Assembly: GCF_000308655.1 (NCBI RefSeq)
Contig: NZ_BAGC01000013.1
Location: forward strand, 1-42,635
Length of the DNA: 42,635 bases
From: Nocardia niigatensis NBRC 100131
Lineage (GTDB): Bacteria > Actinomycetota > Actinomycetes > Mycobacteriales > Mycobacteriaceae
Reading direction: 5' to 3'
Part shown: piece after piece, positions 24,856 through 33,139 of the stretch
How the letters are laid out: every line of letters begins with the position of its first letter
Position numbering within the stretch: the stretch's first letter is position 1
Program-made: the position numbers and the translations under genes
Notes under the pieces: model-generated
The model's input: the letters and a program-made list of their open reading frames with translations, nothing else
Told to the model about the DNA's origin: nothing
Database searches by the model: none

Positions 24856-25077
24856 ATGAAGGCAGGAATTCACCCCACGTACGTGGACACCACGGTCGTG
24901 TGCGGCTGCGGCAACACCTTCCAGACCAAGAGCACCAAGGAGTCGGGCCAGATCACGGTCGAGGTCTGCTCCCAGTGCCACCCGTTCTACACGGGCAAGC
25001 AGAAGATTCTGGACACCGGTGGCCGCGTGGCTCGCTTCGAGGCTCGCTACGGCAAGCGCGACAAGGCTGCCAAGTAG
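24856..25077 (+). CDS. rpmE: 50S ribosomal protein L31, zinc-binding (C+) type
   Basis: The 73-residue L31 sits at the central protuberance of the large subunit and contacts the small subunit. The zinc-ribbon cysteines Cys16, Cys18, Cys38 and Cys41 (VVCGCGN and VCSQCHPF) are all present, so this is the zinc-containing form rather than the zinc-independent paralogue induced by zinc lack. GAAAGGA lies 7 nt before the ATG. It is followed by its own terminator, and its place between rho and prfA is conserved in Mycobacteriales. Confidence 0.97.
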   Translation: MKAGIHPTYVDTTVVCGCGNTFQTKSTKESGQITVEVCSQCHPFYTGKQKILDTGGRVARFEARYGKRDKAAK

Positions 25078-25088
25078 CTGTCCCGCCG

Positions 25089-25119
25089 ACGCCCGTCCTG
25101 CGCACCGCAGGCCGGGCGT
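25089..25119 (+). terminator. Terminator hairpin after rpmE
   Basis: A 7-bp outer (25089-25095/25113-25119) and a 5-bp inner stem (25097-25101/25107-25111) are separated by one mismatch, with loop GCACC. GGCGTTT follows. It lies 11 nt after the rpmE stop. Confidence 0.7.
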
Positions 25120-25151
25120 TGGCGTTTAATTGCCTCCGCTTCGCTCCGGCG

Positions 25152-25245
25152 GGTTCGCGGCCCTGCGAGCTCGATTCTTCCCTCCTCCGCTCCTCCGCTT
25201 CGCTTCCCCGCTCCGTCAGTCCAGAATCGAGCCGGGCCGCGAACC
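25152..25245. repeat. Large imperfect inverted repeat between rpmE and prfA
   Basis: The left arm GGTTCGCGGCCC / GCTCGATTCT (25152-25163 and 25169-25178, split by TGCGA) is mirrored by AGAATCGAGC / GGGCCGCGAACC (25223-25232 and 25234-25245, split by one C). That gives 22 paired positions. The 44-nt centre is made of CTCCGCT and TTCGCT-like pyrimidine-rich units. It ends 57 nt before the prfA start. It resembles a short non-coding mobile or extragenic palindromic element; no flanking target duplication is apparent. Confidence 0.65.
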
Positions 25246-25302
25246 GTGGGCGGTTCCGCTCTTGCTGAATACTCAGCTCAAAGTTCAAGGAGCTCACACG
25301 CC

Positions 25303-26385
25303 ATGGCCGACAAGCAGGCGGCCCCGTCCGCGATCGACGACATCCTGGCTGAGTACGCGGGTCTCGAAACTCAGCTCGCAGACCCGGCGCTGCACAACGA
25401 TCCCGGAGCGGCACGGCGCGTGGGTAAGCGTTTCGCCGAGCTCGGCCCGATCATGGCCACCTACAACAAGCTGAAGACCACGCGCGAGGATCTGGCCGCC
25501 GCCGAGGAGCTGGCCGCCGACGACGCGTCCTTCGCGGCCGAGGTCCCGGGGCTGCAGGAGCAGATGGAGGAGCTGGACAAGCAGCTCACCGACCTGCTCG
25601 CGCCGCGCGACCCGCACGACGGCGACGACGTCATCCTCGAGGTGAAATCCGGTGAGGGCGGCGAGGAGTCGGCGCTGTTCGCCTCCGATCTGGCCCGCAT
25701 GTACATCCGGTACGCGGAGCGGCACGGCTGGAAGGTCGAGGTGCTCGGCGTCACGTACTCCGATCTGGACGGGTACAAGGACGCCAGCTTCTCCATCAAG
25801 AGCAAGGAGCCCACCCGCGACGGTGTGTGGTCCAAGCTCAAGTTCGAGGGCGGCGTGCACCGGGTGCAGCGCGTGCCGGTCACCGAATCCCAAGGGCGCA
25901 TTCACACTTCGGCCGCGGGCGTGCTGGTCTATCCGGAGCCGGACGAGGTCGAGGAAGTCGAGATCGACGAGAAGGACCTGCGCATCGACGTCTACCGCTC
26001 CTCCGGCAAGGGCGGTCAGGGCGTCAACACCACCGACTCGGCCGTGCGCATCACCCACCTGCCCACCGGGCTCGTGGTGACCTGCCAGAACGAGCGGTCG
26101 CAGCTGCAGAACAAGATTCGCGCCAAGCAGGTGCTCGCGGCCCGGTTGCAGGCGCTCGCCGAGGAGCAGGCCGACGCGGACGCCGCCGCCGGCCGCGCCT
26201 CGCAGATCCGCACGGTCGACCGCTCCGAGCGCATCCGCACCTACAACTTCCCGGAGAACCGCATCGCCGATCACCGCATCGGTTTCAAAGCGCACAACCT
26301 GGACTCGGTGCTGGACGGCAACCTCGATGACCTGTTCAACGCCCTGGGCGAAGCCGACCGCGCCGCCCGCCTGGCCGCGGAATAA
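25303..26385 (+). CDS. prfA: Peptide chain release factor 1
   Basis: The 360-residue RF1 recognises UAA and UAG stop codons and triggers hydrolysis of peptidyl-tRNA. The GGQ motif (237-239, in [16 protein letters not shown]) is the catalytic element and the Gln is methylated by PrmC, whose gene follows. The stop-codon reading loop lies before it ([24 protein letters not shown]). ATG 25303 is chosen because AAGGAGCT lies upstream and the RF1 coiled coil begins there; a longer frame reaches into the inverted repeat. Gene order prfA-prmC is conserved widely. Confidence 0.97.
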   Translation: MADKQAAPSAIDDILAEYAGLETQLADPALHNDPGAARRVGKRFAELGPIMATYNKLKTTREDLAAAEELAADDASFAAEVPGLQEQMEELDKQLTDLLAPRDPHDGDDVILEVKSGEGGEESALFASDLARMYIRYAERHGWKVEVLGVTYSDLDGYKDASFSIKSKEPTRDGVWSKLKFEGGVHRVQRVPVTESQGRIHTSAAGVLVYPEPDEVEEVEIDEKDLRIDVYRSSGKGGQGVNTTDSAVRITHLPTGLVVTCQNERSQLQNKIRAKQVLAARLQALAEEQADADAAAGRASQIRTVDRSERIRTYNFPENRIADHRIGFKAHNLDSVLDGNLDDLFNALGEADRAARLAAE

Positions 26386-26443
26386 GCGGAGTAACCGGCA
26401 TATCATCACGGTCAGCGCTCGGCGGCCAGTATCGTCTCCCAAC

Positions 26444-26494
26444 GTGACAACTGATTTCGTCGCGCCCGGGGTAACTCCTCGGGTACGTCCAGAA
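26444..26494 (+). repeat. 51-bp dispersed repeat, copy B
   Basis: This copy lies 58 nt after the prfA stop and 101 nt before the prmC GTG. It is gapless against copies A (42/51) and C (44/51). Confidence 0.8.
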
Positions 26495-26595
26495 TCGGTT
26501 CGGCACGCGACCGTCGGCGCGGATGCATGACGGTCGACGGCTCTTGGCCGTCCGCTGAAGGCTCGGAGAGGCGGGGGAGTGAAAGGCTGCGAACC

Positions 26596-27474
26596 GTGAG
26601 TCGTGCACCGTTGCGCCCGGCCATCCGGGAGGCCGTCGAGATCCTGGCCGCGGCCGGGGTCCACAGTCCGCAGGCCGACGCGGAATACCTTGCGGCACAT
26701 GTGCTGGGCGTCGACCGCGGGCGCCTGGCCCTCATGCCCATGCTCACCCCCGACCAGCTGGAGGAGTACCGCAAGCTGGTCGCGCGGCGGGCGGAACGCG
26801 TTCCGCTGCAGCATCTTACGGGCATCGCGGCGATGGGGGAGATCGATCTCGCGGTCGGTCCCGGCGTTTTCGTCCCGCGTCCGGAGACGGAGTTGCTCTT
26901 CGCCTGGGCGCTGGCTCAGCTCGAGGCGGTCGGTCACGAGCATCAGCCGATCGTGGTCGACCTGTGCACGGGTTCCGGCGCGCTGGCCTTGGCCATCGCG
27001 CACGCCCGCCCCGATGTACAGGTGCACGCTGTCGAACTGGATCCCGAGGCCCTGGCCTGGGCCCGCCGCAACGCGCTGCAACTGGCCGACGAGGGTGATA
27101 CCCCGATCGACCTGCACGCCGGTGACGTCACCGACCCGGCCATCCTCGAGAAATTGAACGGCCGGGTGGATGTGGTGGTCTCCAACCCGCCCTACATTCC
27201 CGAGGATGCCGAACTCGATCCCGAGGTGATCGACCACGACCCGCACCGGGCGCTCTTCGGCGGACCCGACGGCCTGTCCGTCATCCGCCCCATGACCGCC
27301 ACCATCGCCCGCCTGCTACGCGAAAACGGCACGGTGGCAGTCGAACACGACGACACCAACGGTTCGGGCGTCGTCGACCTCTTCACCGCGCACGGCGGCT
27401 TCACGGACATCGTCGAGCATCCCGACCTGGCCGGCAAGCCACGTTTCGTGGTGGCCCGCCGCACCGCGGACTGA
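26596..27474 (+). CDS. prmC: Release factor glutamine methyltransferase
   Basis: The 292-residue SAM-dependent enzyme methylates the Gln of the GGQ motif in RF1 and RF2. An N-terminal helical domain precedes the methyltransferase domain. VPRPETELL, the SAM loop VVDLCTGSGALALAIA and the catalytic NPPY (197-200) are present. GTG 26596 is preferred because the family alignment begins at RAPLRPAIREAVEIL; an ATG at 26527 would add 23 unlike residues and start near repeat copy B. It works with prfA directly upstream. Confidence 0.95.
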   Translation: MSRAPLRPAIREAVEILAAAGVHSPQADAEYLAAHVLGVDRGRLALMPMLTPDQLEEYRKLVARRAERVPLQHLTGIAAMGEIDLAVGPGVFVPRPETELLFAWALAQLEAVGHEHQPIVVDLCTGSGALALAIAHARPDVQVHAVELDPEALAWARRNALQLADEGDTPIDLHAGDVTDPAILEKLNGRVDVVVSNPPYIPEDAELDPEVIDHDPHRALFGGPDGLSVIRPMTATIARLLRENGTVAVEHDDTNGSGVVDLFTAHGGFTDIVEHPDLAGKPRFVVARRTAD

Positions 27475-27484
27475 GGGCGTCCCG

Positions 27485-27778
27485 CTATTCGGGGCTGCCC
27501 TCGATCTCCACGCCGTGCCAGAACGCCACGTGGTCCTTGATCTTGCGGGCCGGCGGACTCGGCCTGGGGTAGTACCAGGCCGCGTCCGGATTCTGCTTCC
27601 CGTCGACGGTGATGGTGTAGTAGCTCGCGATGCCCTTCCACGGGCACACGGTGTGCTGCGAGCTCTCGGTGAAGTACTCCCGCTTCAGCGAATCCACCGG
27701 GAAATACTGATTGCCCTCGACCTCCACGGTCTGCGGGGCCTCGGCGATGACCGTTCCGTTCCAGATCGCACGCATCAT
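27485..27778 (-). CDS. DUF427 family protein
   Basis: This 97-residue protein is a stand-alone DUF427 domain: AIWNGTVIAEAP at the start, then the CPWKGIASYY motif and the late DAAWYYPRPSPPARKIKDHVAFW. The domain is small and mostly beta strand; no activity has been established that I can name. Start at 27778 or at the next Met (27775) is possible. It lies on the minus strand between prmC and the sua5 gene, interrupting the order seen in M. tuberculosis, so it may be a later arrival. Confidence 0.9.
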   Translation of the reverse strand: MMRAIWNGTVIAEAPQTVEVEGNQYFPVDSLKREYFTESSQHTVCPWKGIASYYTITVDGKQNPDAAWYYPRPSPPARKIKDHVAFWHGVEIEGSPE

Positions 27779-27868
27779 GATTCGTGCCTCCTTCGTCGCC
27801 CCCGAGCCTACGTTCGTCCGGCCGCCCCTGAACGCGTTCGCGAGTTGATCCGTGCCAAGATGTCAGCC

Positions 27869-28534
27869 GTGAGTACCGTCTACGACTGTGCCGATCCCGA
27901 CTCCCGCGCCGCCGGTCTGAGCGCCGCGCGCAGCACGCTGAAGTCCGGGCGATTGGCCGTCATTCCCACCGACACGCTCTACGGACTCGCCGCCGACGCG
28001 TTCGACAGCCAGGCGGTGAGCGCGCTGCTGGCCGCCAAGCGGCGCGGCCGGGACATGCCGGTGCCGGTGCTGGTCGGATCGTGGACCACCATCGACGGAC
28101 TGGTCTTCTCGGTGCGCCCGCAGGCTCGCGAGCTGATCCGCGCCTTCTGGCCGGGCGGGCTGAGTCTGGTTGTGCAGCAGGCTCCTTCGCTGGCCTGGGA
28201 TCTGGGCGACGCGCGCGGCACGGTGATGCTGCGTATGCCGCTGCATCCGGTCGCGCTGGAGCTGCTGCGCGAGGTGGGCCCGCTGGCGGTGTCGAGCGCG
28301 AACGTGTCCGGGCAGCCGCCCGCCACCACGGTCGCCGAGGCGCAGGCGCAGCTGGGCGATCTGGTCGGGGTGTATCTCGACGGCGGCCCGGCCGATCACG
28401 CGGTGGCGTCCACCATCGTCGATCTGACCGCCGACACCCCGCGCATCCTGCGCGAGGGCGCGGTGCCGATCGAGAAGATCGCGGAGGTGCTCGGCATGTC
28501 GCCCGAGGAGCTCCGTCAGGCGGGCGCGCGGTGA
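27869..28534 (+). CDS. L-threonylcarbamoyladenylate synthase (Sua5/YrdC family)
   Basis: The 221-residue enzyme makes threonylcarbamoyl-AMP from threonine, bicarbonate and ATP, the first step of the t6A37 tRNA modification. The YrdC-domain motifs SGRLAVIPTDTLYGLAADAF, LLAAKRRGRDMPVPVLVGS and VSSANVSGQPPAT are clear. It is the short form without the C-terminal Sua5 domain. GTG 27869 is chosen as it gives an N-terminus like the mycobacterial homologue (YDCADP); an in-frame ATG lies 9 nt upstream. It is followed after 10 nt by rfe. Confidence 0.93.
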   Translation: MSTVYDCADPDSRAAGLSAARSTLKSGRLAVIPTDTLYGLAADAFDSQAVSALLAAKRRGRDMPVPVLVGSWTTIDGLVFSVRPQARELIRAFWPGGLSLVVQQAPSLAWDLGDARGTVMLRMPLHPVALELLREVGPLAVSSANVSGQPPATTVAEAQAQLGDLVGVYLDGGPADHAVASTIVDLTADTPRILREGAVPIEKIAEVLGMSPEELRQAGAR

Positions 28535-28544
28535 CGGCCGTTAA

Positions 28545-29741
28545 ATGCTGCTGAGTCAGGGCGTATTCAGCCAGGGCGCGGTCGTCCCGCTGCGGGAGCT
28601 GCTGCTGGTGCTGCTCGTCGCCACGGTCATCGCCTACCTGACCACCGGTGGAATCCGGGTGCTGGCCATCGCTTTCGGCGCGGTGGCCATCCCGCGTGAG
28701 CGCGATGTGCATGTGAAGCCGATTCCGCGCATGGGCGGGTTGGCCATCTATCTGGGCCTGCTGGCGGCCGTGCTGTTCGCGCACCAGCTGCCGGCGTTGC
28801 GCCGAGGATTCGACTATCCCAAGGACATTCCCGCGGTATTGGCCGCCGCCACGCTCATCGTGCTGGTCGGCATCATCGACGACCGCTGGGGCCTGGACTG
28901 GCTGACCAAGCTGGTGGGCCAGATCACAGCGGCGGGCGTGATGGCGGTGATGGGCCTGAGCTGGGTGGCCATCTACAACCCCTTCACCAACGAGACCGTG
29001 GTGCTCGACCCGCTGCAGGGCGGTCTGGTGACCGTGGGAATCACGGTGACGGTCGTGAACGCCATGAATTTCGTCGACGGCCTGGACGGTTTGGCCGCGG
29101 GACTCGGTTTCATCGCGGCGGTCGCGGTTTTCGTGTTCACCGTGGGTTTGCTCTATGAGGTGGGCGGTTCCACCGATACCTATCCGCCGGCGTTGCTGGC
29201 CGCCGCGCTGGCCGGCGCGTGCCTGGGATTTCTGCCGCACAATTTTTCTCCGGCCCGCATTTTCATGGGTGATACCGGATCCATGCTCATCGGATTGATG
29301 CTGGCCGCGGTGTCCACGGGCGCTTCCGGTCGAATTCCGCTGCAGGGTTACGGCCCGCGCGACATCGTGGGTCTGCTGTCGCCGTTGTTGCTGGTCGGTG
29401 CGGTGATGTTCATTCCGGTACTCGATCTTGTTCTGGCGGTGGTCCGCCGGGTTCGCGCAGGTGTGAGTTTCTCCACTCCGGACAAAATGCATCTGCATCA
29501 CCGTTTGCTGCAGATCGGGCATTCGCAGCGCCGCGTTGTGCTGGTGATCTATCTGTGGGTGAGCGTGCTCGCATTCGGCGCTGTCGGTACCTCGCTGATC
29601 TCGGATCGGCGCATGGTGGTGCTGCTGTTCGCCGCCGGACTGGTTTTCGCGCTGATCGTCACCGCGGTGCCGTCGTGGCGGGAACTGAAGATCAACTCCG
29701 TCCGCAAACCGCCCCGCGATCGCGAGAACGCCGCCGGGTAG
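28545..29741 (+). CDS. rfe: Polyprenyl-phosphate GlcNAc-1-phosphate transferase (WecA/Rfe)
   Basis: The 398-residue, roughly 11-TM protein moves GlcNAc-1-phosphate from UDP-GlcNAc to decaprenyl phosphate on the inner face of the membrane. In Mycobacteriales this makes the lipid-linked rhamnosyl-GlcNAc linker of arabinogalactan to peptidoglycan. Family motifs are the IPRMGGLAIYLG loop, the Asp pair in GIIDDRWGLDW, NAMNFVDGLDGLAAG and FMGDTGSM, and the C-terminal KMHLHHRLLQIGHS. The position between sua5 and atpI matches M. tuberculosis Rv1302. The ATG is 10 nt after the sua5 stop. Confidence 0.95.
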   Translation: MLLSQGVFSQGAVVPLRELLLVLLVATVIAYLTTGGIRVLAIAFGAVAIPRERDVHVKPIPRMGGLAIYLGLLAAVLFAHQLPALRRGFDYPKDIPAVLAAATLIVLVGIIDDRWGLDWLTKLVGQITAAGVMAVMGLSWVAIYNPFTNETVVLDPLQGGLVTVGITVTVVNAMNFVDGLDGLAAGLGFIAAVAVFVFTVGLLYEVGGSTDTYPPALLAAALAGACLGFLPHNFSPARIFMGDTGSMLIGLMLAAVSTGASGRIPLQGYGPRDIVGLLSPLLLVGAVMFIPVLDLVLAVVRRVRAGVSFSTPDKMHLHHRLLQIGHSQRRVVLVIYLWVSVLAFGAVGTSLISDRRMVVLLFAAGLVFALIVTAVPSWRELKINSVRKPPRDRENAAG

Positions 29742-29752
29742 AGTTGCTGACC

Positions 29753-30181
29753 GTGAGCACGCCTTCCGTTCCCGGTCCGGACGCCCCGCTGCGCGCGGCA
29801 CTGCGCTATGGCATCGCCGGTTTGGCTGTGCTGGTTGTGGTTTCGGCCATCCTCTCGACCGTCTTCGCGGGCCTGCCCGGCCTGTGGGGCGCGTTGATCG
29901 GCGCCGCACTGGGCGGCGCCTTCATCCTCACCACCGCCGCCTCGGTGTTGTTCAGCGCGAAGATCGAATCCGGCCTGCAGGGCATCGTGCTGCTCGGCAG
30001 TTGGGTCGGAAAGCTGCTGCTGGCAGTGATCGTCGTCGCAGTGCTCCAGCAATACGACTTCTACAGCCGCGGCGCCCTGTTCTTCACCGTGGTCGGCGCG
30101 CTGCTCATCGTGCTGGGCGCGGAGACGTACGGCCTTCTGCGCCAACGGGTTCCGACCGTGCAGGTGGACCGCGACCTGTAG
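29753..30181 (+). CDS. atpI: AtpI-like ATP synthase accessory membrane protein (Rv1303-like)
   Basis: The 142-residue protein has four hydrophobic segments: AALRYGIAGLAVLVVVSAILS, WGALIGAALGGAFILTTAA, IVLLGSWVGKLLLAVIVVAVL and GALFFTVVGALLIVLGAETYG. It lies just before atpB, as AtpI proteins do. AtpI helps assemble the c-ring or handles Mg2+ in other bacteria; sequence conservation is low and the call rests on topology and position. GTG 29753 lies 12 nt after the rfe stop. The frame stays open upstream into rfe but with no sign of use. Confidence 0.8.
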   Translation: MSTPSVPGPDAPLRAALRYGIAGLAVLVVVSAILSTVFAGLPGLWGALIGAALGGAFILTTAASVLFSAKIESGLQGIVLLGSWVGKLLLAVIVVAVLQQYDFYSRGALFFTVVGALLIVLGAETYGLLRQRVPTVQVDRDL

Positions 30182-30531
30182 CCCGGGATCCCCGCGGCGA
30201 CCTCGTGAAACACCGTTCATCACGCGTTTCGGCGACCCCCTACGCATTGTCGTAGATAACTTGATAAACTCTTTACCTGTAGCCAACCGAATCAACAGGG
30301 GGGTCCTCCGAGACTCGCCCGAGAGCAGGTTATGCTTACAGCCGTACCGGACCCTGTCGGGTCACGGTTCTGCACCGTCGACGATGTCGCCGACGCGCGT
30401 ACAGACGCCAGGGCGTGATGCCACAGCTGCTGACGAACTTCGAGCCGACCTGAGTCGACCCACCAGATCGTCAATGTCCGATCGAACCGCGGGAGAATAC
30501 TATCTCCTGCGGCCGACCACGGGAGAGAACG
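30182..30531 (+). promoter_or_regulatory. Leader region of the atp operon
   Basis: About 350 nt separate atpI from atpB with no credible gene. A -10-like TATGCT lies at 30331-30336 but without a good -35. Close to atpB, CGCGGGAGA (30488-30496) pairs with TCTCCTGCG (30503-30511) around loop ATACTA. The same TCTCCTG could instead pair with the CGGGAGA of the Shine-Dalgarno region at 30520-30526. This suggests two exclusive structures over the ribosome site. Confidence 0.45.
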
Positions 30532-31323
30532 CTGAGCGTCACCATTTTGGCGGGCGAGTTCCACGCGCCGTCACTCAACGACTTCTTCCCTCCAGCAGTG
30601 CTGTTCGAGGGGACGCCTTTCGAGCTCGACCGTCTGATGCTGATTCGCATCCTCATGTCGGTCGTTCTCCTGGCCGTGATGTTCGCCGCTTTCCGTCGGC
30701 CGCAGCTGGTTCCGCGCGGACTGCAGAATGTCGCCGAATCCGGTCTGGTGTTCGTCAAGGAGCAGATCTGCGACGAGGTGCTCGGCAAGGAAACCGGCAA
30801 GAAATTCTTCCCGCTGATCGCGTCGATCTTCTTCACCGTGCTGTTCCTGAACGTCTCGGGTGTCATTCCGGGCCTGAACATCTCGTCGAACGCGCGAATC
30901 GGCATGCCCCTGGTGCTGGCGGTCGTCGCCTACGTCACCTTCAACTACGTGGGCATCAAGAAGTACGGCTTCCTGAAGTACATGCGCTCGTCCATCGTGG
31001 TGCCGAATGTTCCGGCCGCGCTGCACGTGCTGCTGATCCCGATCGAGTTCATCTCGACCTTCGTGCTGCGCCCGTTCACGCTGACCGTCCGTCTCATGGC
31101 GAACATGCTGGCAGGCCACATCATGTTGGTGCTGTTCTTCAGTGCCACCCAGTTCTTCCTGTTCGATGCCGTCTCCTGGATGAAGGTGTTCTCGCCGTTC
31201 TCGCTGCTCGCGGGCTTCGGCTTCACCCTCTTCGAGCTGCTGGTGGTTTTCCTGCAGGCGTATGTGTTCGCGCTGCTGACCGCTGTCTACATCGGTCTGG
31301 CGCAGCACGCCGACTCTCACTGA
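30532..31323 (+). CDS. atpB: F0F1 ATP synthase subunit a (probable CTG start)
   Basis: Subunit a forms the proton half-channels next to the c-ring. The conserved Arg is in the helix STFVLRPFTLTVRLMANMLAGHIML. Five to six TM segments cover the 263 residues, and QAYVFALLTAVYIGLAQHADSH is the usual end. No ATG or GTG fits the N-terminus. CTG at 30532 gives (M)SVTILAGEFHAPSL and has GGGAGAG 4 nt upstream. A TTG at 30547 is the alternative but lies 19 nt from that site. It heads atpBEFHAGDC. Confidence 0.9.
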   Translation: MSVTILAGEFHAPSLNDFFPPAVLFEGTPFELDRLMLIRILMSVVLLAVMFAAFRRPQLVPRGLQNVAESGLVFVKEQICDEVLGKETGKKFFPLIASIFFTVLFLNVSGVIPGLNISSNARIGMPLVLAVVAYVTFNYVGIKKYGFLKYMRSSIVVPNVPAALHVLLIPIEFISTFVLRPFTLTVRLMANMLAGHIMLVLFFSATQFFLFDAVSWMKVFSPFSLLAGFGFTLFELLVVFLQAYVFALLTAVYIGLAQHADSH

Positions 31324-31644
<321 letters not shown>

Positions 31645-31670
31645 TTCCGGCAAAAGACTAGGAATCAACG

Positions 31671-32222
31671 ATGAACAGCATTTACTTGCTCGCGGCCGAG
31701 GAGGACATCAACCCCCTCGTCCCGAAGACCTATGACATTGTCTGGTCTGCGATCGTCTTCATCGTTATCGCCTTTGTCTTCGCCAAGTACGTCGTGCCGC
31801 GCCTGACCAAGGTGCTGGACGAGCGTTCCGAGAAGATCGAGGGCGGTATCGCCAAGGCCGAGGCCGTGCAGGCCGAGGCGCAGGCCACCCTGCAGCAGTA
31901 CCAGGAGCAGCTGGCCGAGGCTCGCCTCGAGGCTGCCCGTATCCGTGAGGAAGCCCGCACCCAGGGTGCGGCCATCCTGTCGCAGATGCGTACCGATGCG
32001 CAGGCCGAGGCCGACCGCATCGTGGCCGCCGGTCACTCGCAGCTGGAGGCTCAGCGCCAGCAGATCGTGACCGAGCTGCGGTCCGAGCTGGGCCGTACCG
32101 CGGTCGACCTGGCCGAGAAGATCATCGGTCAGTCGGTGGCCGACGAGGCCAAGCAGGCGGCGTCGATCGACCGGTTCCTCGCGGAACTGGACGCGAACGC
32201 CGGCATCGGGGTCGGAAGGTAA
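31671..32222 (+). CDS. atpF: F0F1 ATP synthase subunit b
   Basis: The 183-residue peripheral-stalk subunit has one N-terminal TM segment ([22 protein letters not shown]) followed by a long charged helix (about 45-170, rich in Ala, Glu, Gln and Arg) that dimerises and reaches to F1. The typical [22 protein letters not shown] pattern follows the membrane. It is a normal single b subunit. Mycobacteria have a b subunit plus a b-delta fusion at this place; here delta is separate. Confidence 0.96.
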   Translation: MNSIYLLAAEEDINPLVPKTYDIVWSAIVFIVIAFVFAKYVVPRLTKVLDERSEKIEGGIAKAEAVQAEAQATLQQYQEQLAEARLEAARIREEARTQGAAILSQMRTDAQAEADRIVAAGHSQLEAQRQQIVTELRSELGRTAVDLAEKIIGQSVADEAKQAASIDRFLAELDANAGIGVGR

Positions 32223-32241
32223 CGACGCGAAAGTGGGAAGC

Positions 32242-33051
32242 ATGTACGCAGCGAGCCGCGAGGCGAGTTCCCGTGCGCGGGAAGCTCTTCGGGCCGCTCT
32301 GACCGGTAGCGACACCGTCGCGGCTACTACGGGGTCGGAACTGTTCGCCGTTGTCGCCGTCCTCGACGACCAGCGTTCGCTGCGTGTGGCGCTCGCGGAT
32401 AAGTCGGTGTCGAGCTCGGCACGCGCCGAGCTGGCCGAACGCGTCTTCGGCGGCAAGATCAGCGGAACCACGCTGGCCGTGCTGACCACGGCCGTGGCCC
32501 AGGACTGGTCGCGCGCCCGGGATTTGGTCGACACGCTGGTCCTGCTCGGCCGTGAAGCGCTGCTGCGCGCCGCGGACGAGCGTGGCCGCCTGAACGCGGT
32601 CGAGGACGAGCTGTTCCGGCTGGCCCGGATCATCGACGACAACCCGGACCTGGAGCAGGCGCTGCAGGACCACGGCAAGCCGGCGGAAGCCAAGCGTGCC
32701 CTGGTGCAGCGTCTGCTTGCGGGCAAGGTCGAGGAAATCACCCTGCAGCTGGTCGAGCAGGCCGTGCTGCGCCACAAGGGCGATGCCGGTACGGCCATCG
32801 ACGAGCTGTCCGACCTGGCGGCTTCGCTTCGGGAGCAGATCGTGGCGCACGTCCGTGCCGCGGTGGCCCTGACGCCGCAGCAGCGCGAGCACCTGGCTGT
32901 TTCGCTGCAGCGCATCTACGACAAGCCCGTCACGGTGCACGTGCAGGAGGACCCGAGCCTGCTGGCCGGCGTCGTCGTGCGCGTCGGCGACGACCTGATC
33001 GACGGCAGCGCCGTCGGCCGCCTCCAGCGCTTGCGTCAGTCTCTCGCTTAG
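32242..33051 (+). CDS. atpH: F0F1 ATP synthase subunit delta
   Basis: This 269-residue subunit links the peripheral stalk to the top of F1. The C-terminal half carries the OSCP/delta pattern (VRAAVALTPQQREHLAVSLQRIYDKPVTVHVQEDPSLLAGVVVRVGDDLIDGS). It is longer than the 177 residues of E. coli, as is usual in actinomycetes. ATG 32242 (MYAASREASSRARE) is chosen as it matches actinobacterial starts; GTG 32233 is the in-frame alternative, 10 nt after the atpF stop. It is not fused to a b-type segment. Confidence 0.94.
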   Translation: MYAASREASSRAREALRAALTGSDTVAATTGSELFAVVAVLDDQRSLRVALADKSVSSSARAELAERVFGGKISGTTLAVLTTAVAQDWSRARDLVDTLVLLGREALLRAADERGRLNAVEDELFRLARIIDDNPDLEQALQDHGKPAEAKRALVQRLLAGKVEEITLQLVEQAVLRHKGDAGTAIDELSDLAASLREQIVAHVRAAVALTPQQREHLAVSLQRIYDKPVTVHVQEDPSLLAGVVVRVGDDLIDGSAVGRLQRLRQSLA

Positions 33052-33139
33052 AGACAGCACGCCAACTGCGCAGCACTGCCGGCTCGCCGGCGGGCACTAA
33101 CACACCGACATTCGAGACCACAGCGAGAGCAGGAAGAAC

